The notes under the pieces: model-generated | Seen by the model: the letters and a program-made list of their open reading frames with translations, nothing else | The model's database searches: none | What the model was told of the DNA's origin: nothing | Made by a program: the position numbers and the translations under genes | Source of the DNA: Actinomycetospora callitridis | GTDB taxonomy: Bacteria > Actinomycetota > Actinomycetes > Mycobacteriales > Pseudonocardiaceae | Length of the DNA stretch: 64,000 nucleotides | Assembly (NCBI RefSeq): GCF_028737265.1 | Contig: NZ_JAQZAK010000001.1 | Location: 682,001 to 746,000 of the forward strand | Direction: 5' to 3' | Shown: in pieces, positions 59,333 through 64,000 of the stretch | Layout: each line of letters starts with the position of its first letter | Position numbering within the stretch: the first letter of the stretch is position 1

Positions 59333-61140
59333 CAGCGCTCCTCGGCCGGGTGGATCGCGAACCAGTAGAAGCCGTGGCCGGGCAGCGTCAACAGGTAGGA
59401 GAGCTCACCGATCGGCGGGAAGGGCACCCCGCCGGTGAGTTCCGTGGGGACCATGCCCTTCCAGGCGATGAGGTCGAGCTCCACCGGTTGCGGGAAGCGC
59501 GACATGTTGTTCACACACAGCACGACGTCCCGGGTGCCCTCTGCGTCGGTGTGCTCACGCAGGTAGGCGAGGACGCTCGGGTTCGTGCCGCCGAGCTCGT
59601 GGAACGAGCCGAGGGCGAACGCCGGGTGCTGCTTGCGGATGTCGATCATGCGGCGGTTCCAGTGCAGCAGGCTCGCCGTCGAGTTGGACTGCGCCTCGAC
59701 GTTCACCGCCTGGTACCCGTAGACCGGGTCCATGATCACCGGCAGGTTGAGCCGGCCCGGGTCGCACCGGGAGAAGCCGGCGTTGCGGTCCGGCGTCCAC
59801 TGCATCGGGCTGCGGACCCCGTCGCGGTCGCCGAGCCAGATGTTGTCGCCCATCCCGATCTCGTCGCCGTAGTAGAGGACGGGGCTGCCGGGCAGGCTCA
59901 GGAGCAGGGCGGTGAAGAGCTCGAGCTGGTTGCGGTCGTTGTCGAGCAGCGGGGCCAGGCGCCGGCGGATGCCGATGTTGGCCTTCATCCGCGGATCCTT
60001 GGCGTACTCCGCGTACATGTAGTCGCGCTCGTCGTCGGTGACCATCTCGAGCGTCAGCTCGTCGTGGTTGCGCAGGAAGATGCCCCACTGCGCGTTCGAC
60101 GGGATCTCCGGCGTCTGGGCCAGGATCTCCGAGATCGGGAAGCGCGACTCCCGCCGCACCGCCATGAAGATGCGTGGCATCAGCGGGAAGTGGAACGCCA
60201 TGTGGCACTCGTCGCCGCCGATCTCGGCGTCACCGAAGTACTCGACGACGTCCGACGGCCACTGGTTGGCCTCGGCCAGCAGGACGCGGCCCGGGTACTC
60301 GTCGTCGACCACCTTGCGCACCCGCTTGAGGAACGCGTGCGTCTCGGGGAGGTTCTCGCCGTTCGTGCCGTCGCGTTCGAAGAGGTAGGGCACCGCGTCG
60401 AGGCGGAACCCGTCGATCCCGAGGTCCAGCCAGAACCGCAGCGTGTCGAGCATCGCCTCGCACACGGCGGGGTTGTCGAAGTTCAGGTCGGGCTGGTGGG
60501 AGAAGAACCGGTGCCAGTAGAACTGCCCGCGCTGGGAGTCGTAGGTCCAGTTCGAGGCCTCGGTGTCGACGAAGATGATCCGGGCCTCGGACCAGCGCGT
60601 GTCGTCGTCCGACCAGACGTAGAAGTCGCCGTAGGGCCCCTCGGGGTCGCGACGGGACTCCTGGAACCAGTGGTGCTGGTCCGAGGTGTGGTTCATGACG
60701 AGGTCGGTGATGACGCGGATGCCCCGGGCGTGCGCCTGGTCGAGCAGCTCGACGAAGTCCTCGACCGTGCCGAACTCGCCGAGCACCTTGCGGAAGTCGC
60801 GGATGTCGTAACCGCCGTCACGCAGCGGCGAGTCGTAGAACGGTGGCAGCCACAGGCAGTCGACGCCGAGCCAGGCCAGGTAGTCGAGCTTCTCGATCAG
60901 CCCGCGCAGGTCGCCGAACCCGTCGCGGTTGGAGTCGGCGAACGCCCGGACCAGCACCTCGTAGAAGACGGCGCGCTTGTACCAGTCCCCGGAGACGGGC
61001 AGTGTCCGCGCGTGCCGGAACGCCGCGGCGCTCGGTTCCTCGACGGCGTGGGCGCCCTTGTCCTCGGTGTGGTCCCGGACGTGGGCGCCGGACTCCTCGT
61101 TCGCCACCGTGCCCGCCTCGGTACTGACTCCCTCGTTCAT
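59332..61140 (-). CDS. treS: Trehalose synthase
   Basis: A 602-residue GH13 enzyme that interconverts trehalose and maltose. [19 protein letters not shown] opens the barrel, [13 protein letters not shown] holds the nucleophile Asp, LLAEANQWP the acid/base Glu and [10 protein letters not shown] the transition-state Asp; [12 protein letters not shown] is typical of TreS. The maltose goes to maltokinase, encoded right after it. About 40 N-terminal residues are a variable acidic tail. Confidence 0.95.
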   Translation of the reverse strand: MNEGVSTEAGTVANEESGAHVRDHTEDKGAHAVEEPSAAAFRHARTLPVSGDWYKRAVFYEVLVRAFADSNRDGFGDLRGLIEKLDYLAWLGVDCLWLPPFYDSPLRDGGYDIRDFRKVLGEFGTVEDFVELLDQAHARGIRVITDLVMNHTSDQHHWFQESRRDPEGPYGDFYVWSDDDTRWSEARIIFVDTEASNWTYDSQRGQFYWHRFFSHQPDLNFDNPAVCEAMLDTLRFWLDLGIDGFRLDAVPYLFERDGTNGENLPETHAFLKRVRKVVDDEYPGRVLLAEANQWPSDVVEYFGDAEIGGDECHMAFHFPLMPRIFMAVRRESRFPISEILAQTPEIPSNAQWGIFLRNHDELTLEMVTDDERDYMYAEYAKDPRMKANIGIRRRLAPLLDNDRNQLELFTALLLSLPGSPVLYYGDEIGMGDNIWLGDRDGVRSPMQWTPDRNAGFSRCDPGRLNLPVIMDPVYGYQAVNVEAQSNSTASLLHWNRRMIDIRKQHPAFALGSFHELGGTNPSVLAYLREHTDAEGTRDVVLCVNNMSRFPQPVELDLIAWKGMVPTELTGGVPFPPIGELSYLLTLPGHGFYWFAIHPAEER

Positions 61141-61206
61141 CAGGCGTCACGCTAGTGGTCCAGCCCGGCCACGCGCGGCACCGGGCGGACAGCGGCCCGA
61201 CGACCG

Positions 61207-61707
61207 TCAGGAGTCGGGGTCGTCGGCCGGTCGGGCCTCGATGACCGTGCCGCGGAACGAGCGGGTGCCGGCCGGGTCCGGGCGCGCTCCCCAGGTCGGA
61301 CCGGCGGGGCCGCCGACGCCGGCGACGGTGACCGTCGGGCCCATCCGCGCGCTGCCGGCGCGCACCGCGCGGTCGGCGGCGCGGCGGGCGAGCGCCCGGC
61401 GCACCGGAGGGACCAGCAGGACGAGCGCGGCGAGGGTGGACAGCAGGCCGGGCACCACCAGCAGGACGCCCGCGAGCGCCACGTACATGCCGTCGGCGAC
61501 CTCGGCCTCGGCGGGCCGCCCGGAGCGCGCGGCGCGACCGAGCTCGACCAGCGAGCGCCGGCCCTCGTGACGCAGGGCCCAGAAGCCGACGACCGCGGAC
61601 AGGACCAGGACCCCGAGCAGACCCCAGAACCCGATGGCCTGTCCGACCAGGACGAGGACGGTGATCTCGACGGCCAGACCGACCGCCAGGGCGACGAGTA
61701 CGCGCAC
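61207..61707 (-). CDS. fxsA: FxsA-family membrane protein
   Basis: A 166-residue inner-membrane protein. Two paired helical segments can be seen: VLVALAVGLAVEITVLVLVGQ with IGFWGLLGVLVLSAVVGF, then ALAGVLLVVPGLLSTLAALVLL. RHEGRRSLVELGRAARSGR in the middle is the FxsA signature. In E. coli FxsA relieves phage T7 exclusion by the F plasmid; a general role is not known. It sits between glgE and treS on the same strand, 105 bases after glgE. GTG start with GGGAGGT. Confidence 0.85.
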   Translation of the reverse strand: MRVLVALAVGLAVEITVLVLVGQAIGFWGLLGVLVLSAVVGFWALRHEGRRSLVELGRAARSGRPAEAEVADGMYVALAGVLLVVPGLLSTLAALVLLVPPVRRALARRAADRAVRAGSARMGPTVTVAGVGGPAGPTWGARPDPAGTRSFRGTVIEARPADDPDS

Positions 61708-61811
61708 GGTGGACCTCCCAGGGCTCTCGTCCGGTGCAACGCCCGGCGCCCCCGGATCGTGCCCGATGCGCCCGGTTCTCAGCGGGCGCACAGGGTCTGC
61801 GGGTCTCCCGG

Positions 61812-64000
61812 CTATCGGCGCAGCACCGAGATGACGTGCGCGACGTCCCGCCACGGCTCGAGGCGCACGTAGTTCGTCTCGCCCCACTCGAAGGTCTGCC
61901 CGCTGACCTCGTCGTACGCACCGAACCGGTCGTGGCGCTCGAGGCCCAGGGCCGACATGTCGAGGTGCAGGTTGCCCTCCTCGATGCCGAAGGGGTTGAG
62001 CGTGACGACGCACAGCAGAGTGTCCCCGGTGAGCGGGTCGGTCTTCGAGTAGGCGAGCAGCGCCTCGTTGTCGGTGTCGTGGAACCGCACCGTCCGCAGC
62101 TGGCGCAGCGCGGGGTGGTCGCGGCGCAGCTGGTTGAGCCGGGTGATCCACGGCTCGAGGCTGCGGCCCTCGGCCAGCGCGCCGGCGAAGTCGCGGGGGC
62201 GCAGCTGGTACTTCTCCGAGTCCAGGTACTCCTCGCTGCCCGGGCGCACGGGCTGGTGCTCGAAGAGCTCGAAGCCCGCGTAGACGCCCCAGCTCGGGCT
62301 CAGCGTGGCCGCGAGCGCCGCCCGGATCGCGAACATGCCCGGGCCGCCGACCTGCAGCGACTCGTGGAGGATGTCCGGGGTGTTGACGAAGCAGTTCGGT
62401 CGGCACTCGTCGAGCCGGTCGCGGTGCAGCTCGAAGAACTCGCGCAGCTCGTCGCGGCCCGTGCGCCACGTGAAGTACGTGTAGCTCTGGCTGAAGCCGG
62501 CCTTGGCCAGCCCGAACAGCCGCGCGGGGCGGGTGAACGCCTCGGCCAGGAAGATCACGCCCGGGTCCCGGCGGTGCACCTCGGCGATCAGCCAGTTCCA
62601 GAAGTTCGGCGGCTTCGTGTGCGGGTTGTCCACCCGGAACACGCGGACGCCGTGCTCCATCCAGTACAGGACGATCCGCAGGACCTCGGCGTAGATGCCC
62701 TCGGGGTCGGTGTCGAAGTTGACCGGGTAGATGTCCTGGTACTTCTTCGGCGGGTTCTCGGCGTAGGCGATCGTCCCGTCGGGGCGGATCGTGAACCACT
62801 CCGGGTGCTCGAGGGCCCAGGGGTGGTCCGGCGCGCACTGCAGCGCCAGGTCCAGGGCCACCTCGAGGCCCAGCTCGTGCGCGTGGGCGACGAACGCGTC
62901 GAAGTCCTCGATCGTCCCGAGGTTCGGGTCGATCGCGTCGTGACCGCCCGCCGCCGAGCCGATGGCCCACGGGGAGCCGACGTCCTCGGGCCCGGGGGTC
63001 AGGGTGTTGTTCGGCCCCTTGCGGTTGACCGTGCCCACCGGGTGGATCGGCGGCAGGTAGGCGATGTCGAAACCCATGGCGGCCGCGCGATCCAGCTCGC
63101 GGGTGGCGGTGGCGAACGTGCCGTGCACCGGCCGGCCCTCGGCGTCCCAGCCGCCCGTGGAGCGGGGGAAGAACTCGTACCAGGCGCCGGCCAGGGCGAG
63201 CGAGCGCTCGACCTGGACGTGGTGGGTCTCGCCCTCGGTGACGAGCTCCCGCACCGGGTACTCGGTCATGGTGCGGTGGACGGGCACCGACAGCGCGAGC
63301 CCGACGCGCTGGGGCAGCTCGAGGTCGGTGTCGCGCAGCTCCGCGGCGGCCTTCGTCAGCGTGCGGGCGAGGTCGAGCACCGGGGGCATCGCGATGCCGC
63401 CCGTGCGCTCGCTCGCGGGGTCGTCCTCCGCGATGCGGGGGGTGTCGCGCAGGCGCTGCTCGATGCCGTCGGCCGCCCGCTCGAGCAGGCGGGCACCGGA
63501 CTCGAGGTCGTTGGACAGCTCGGCGGCCCCCTGGCCGGCCCGCGTCTTGACGTCGACGGCGTGGCGCCACGTCGCCCACGGGTCGCTCCACGCGTCGATG
63601 CGGAAGCTCCACAGGCCCTCGGCGTCGGGGACCACCTGGCCGGCGAACCGGTCGGTGAGTGGGCCCGTCGGCACCATGCGCGTGCTCCGCGGGGCCTCGT
63701 CGCCGCACGGGATCGTGGCGTCGGGATCCTGCCCGTGGCTCCGGACGCCGCAGCGCTGCCAGACCAGGGTCGCCGCGACGGCGTCGTGGCCCTCGCGCCA
63801 CACCGTCGCCTCGACCGGGACGACCTCGCCGACCACGGCCTTCGACGGGAACCGCCCGCCGGAGACCTCGGGCGTGACCTCGTCGATCCCGAGCCGGCCC
63901 TGGGGCAGGGCGTGCCGGTCGATCGCGTCGGCGGGGATGCCGGCGCGGGGCGCCGGGGTGGGGGTGGCGTCCGTCGTCGCGGGGGCCTCTGTCGTGGTCG
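61812..64000 (-). CDS. glgE: Maltosyltransferase GlgE, 5' end off window
   Basis: At least 729 residues of a GH13_3 enzyme that adds maltose from maltose-1-phosphate to alpha-1,4-glucan. The frame stays open to the right edge. About 40 residues before [20 protein letters not shown], the segment [20 protein letters not shown] shows the usual N-terminal domain, so the annotated part lacks only a short N-terminus; a start near 63836 would be too late. [17 protein letters not shown] carries the nucleophile Asp and [13 protein letters not shown] the acid/base Glu. First gene of the leftward glgE-fxsA-treS-mak-glgB run. Confidence 0.95.
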   Translation of the reverse strand, partial: TTTEAPATTDATPTPAPRAGIPADAIDRHALPQGRLGIDEVTPEVSGGRFPSKAVVGEVVPVEATVWREGHDAVAATLVWQRCGVRSHGQDPDATIPCGDEAPRSTRMVPTGPLTDRFAGQVVPDAEGLWSFRIDAWSDPWATWRHAVDVKTRAGQGAAELSNDLESGARLLERAADGIEQRLRDTPRIAEDDPASERTGGIAMPPVLDLARTLTKAAAELRDTDLELPQRVGLALSVPVHRTMTEYPVRELVTEGETHHVQVERSLALAGAWYEFFPRSTGGWDAEGRPVHGTFATATRELDRAAAMGFDIAYLPPIHPVGTVNRKGPNNTLTPGPEDVGSPWAIGSAAGGHDAIDPNLGTIEDFDAFVAHAHELGLEVALDLALQCAPDHPWALEHPEWFTIRPDGTIAYAENPPKKYQDIYPVNFDTDPEGIYAEVLRIVLYWMEHGVRVFRVDNPHTKPPNFWNWLIAEVHRRDPGVIFLAEAFTRPARLFGLAKAGFSQSYTYFTWRTGRDELREFFELHRDRLDECRPNCFVNTPDILHESLQVGGPGMFAIRAALAATLSPSWGVYAGFELFEHQPVRPGSEEYLDSEKYQLRPRDFAGALAEGRSLEPWITRLNQLRRDHPALRQLRTVRFHDTDNEALLAYSKTDPLTGDTLLCVVTLNPFGIEEGNLHLDMSALGLERHDRFGAYDEVSGQTFEWGETNYVRLEPWRDVAHVISVLRR

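Noticed and set aside
1-64000. Search for CRISPR arrays, tRNA or rRNA genes, insertion sequences and integrase sites
   Set aside because: No regular spacer array, cloverleaf, rRNA stretch, transposase or integrase was seen in reading both strands; short tRNAs could still be missed by eye.

Overview
The window is very GC-rich, tightly packed DNA from an actinobacterium. Several genes point this way: a NucS mismatch endonuclease, a MurA with aspartate in place of the catalytic cysteine (Asp117, as in mycobacteria), a complete GlgE-TreS-Mak-GlgB alpha-glucan operon, an IdeR/DtxR-type iron box, a fused CydDC exporter and an ethylmalonyl-CoA gene set. A Pseudonocardia-like lineage is my best guess, but this is inference. 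I see no tRNA, rRNA, CRISPR array, insertion sequence or phage gene. GTG starts, 1-4 base stop/start overlaps and convergent gene ends with almost no spacing are common.

The left part (1-17.5 kb) is the most unusual. After the end of a RutA-like pyrimidine oxygenase, a hypothetical gene and a short-form serA comes a biosynthetic cluster at about 4.1-17.4 kb. It holds a membrane-bound Pls/PosA-type synthetase with a degenerate adenylation domain, two tandem carrier domains and three membrane-separated C-terminal domains. A separate adenylation-carrier protein follows, then SbnB- and SbnA-like enzymes that together make L-2,3-diaminopropionate, and a SyrP/TauD-like Fe(II)/2-oxoglutarate oxygenase. 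An FHA-HTH regulator and a membrane Ser/Thr kinase, divergently transcribed, sit inside the cluster. I propose it makes a diaminopropionate-based isopeptide or homopolymer, possibly hydroxylated, with monomer activation supplied in trans. An 11-base motif is shared between the two cluster promoter regions, and an iron-box-like sequence lies upstream of the synthetase.

The middle (17.5-45 kb) is mostly metabolism. It includes a sugar-lactone oxidase and a PLP racemase-fold protein on divergent strands, a cytoplasmic GH16-like protein, a cobalamin adenosyltransferase, an M14 peptidase, an iron-siderophore ABC importer behind a good IdeR box, and murA. Ethylmalonyl-CoA pathway genes are spread over this stretch: ecm/meaA, ccr, the epimerase and meaB, with the adenosyltransferase supplying the cofactor and a double-length 3-hydroxyacyl-CoA dehydrogenase possibly feeding in upstream. 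Also here are a protein built from about eleven 14-residue helical repeats, a Nudix hydrolase, nucS, a HIT protein, an aldehyde dehydrogenase, an MFS exporter and a DivIVA-like coiled-coil protein.

The right part (45-64 kb) has a BlaI/BlaR1-like pair divergent from cydA-cydB-cydDC, with dyad operators between them. It continues with a MarR regulator, a thiamine-binding-type protein, a thioredoxin-TPR protein and a zinc metallopeptidase lipoprotein. The window ends in the leftward glgE-fxsA-treS-mak-glgB operon, whose glgE runs off the right edge. The cydDC gene carries two copies of a 53-base palindromic element in its inter-half linker.
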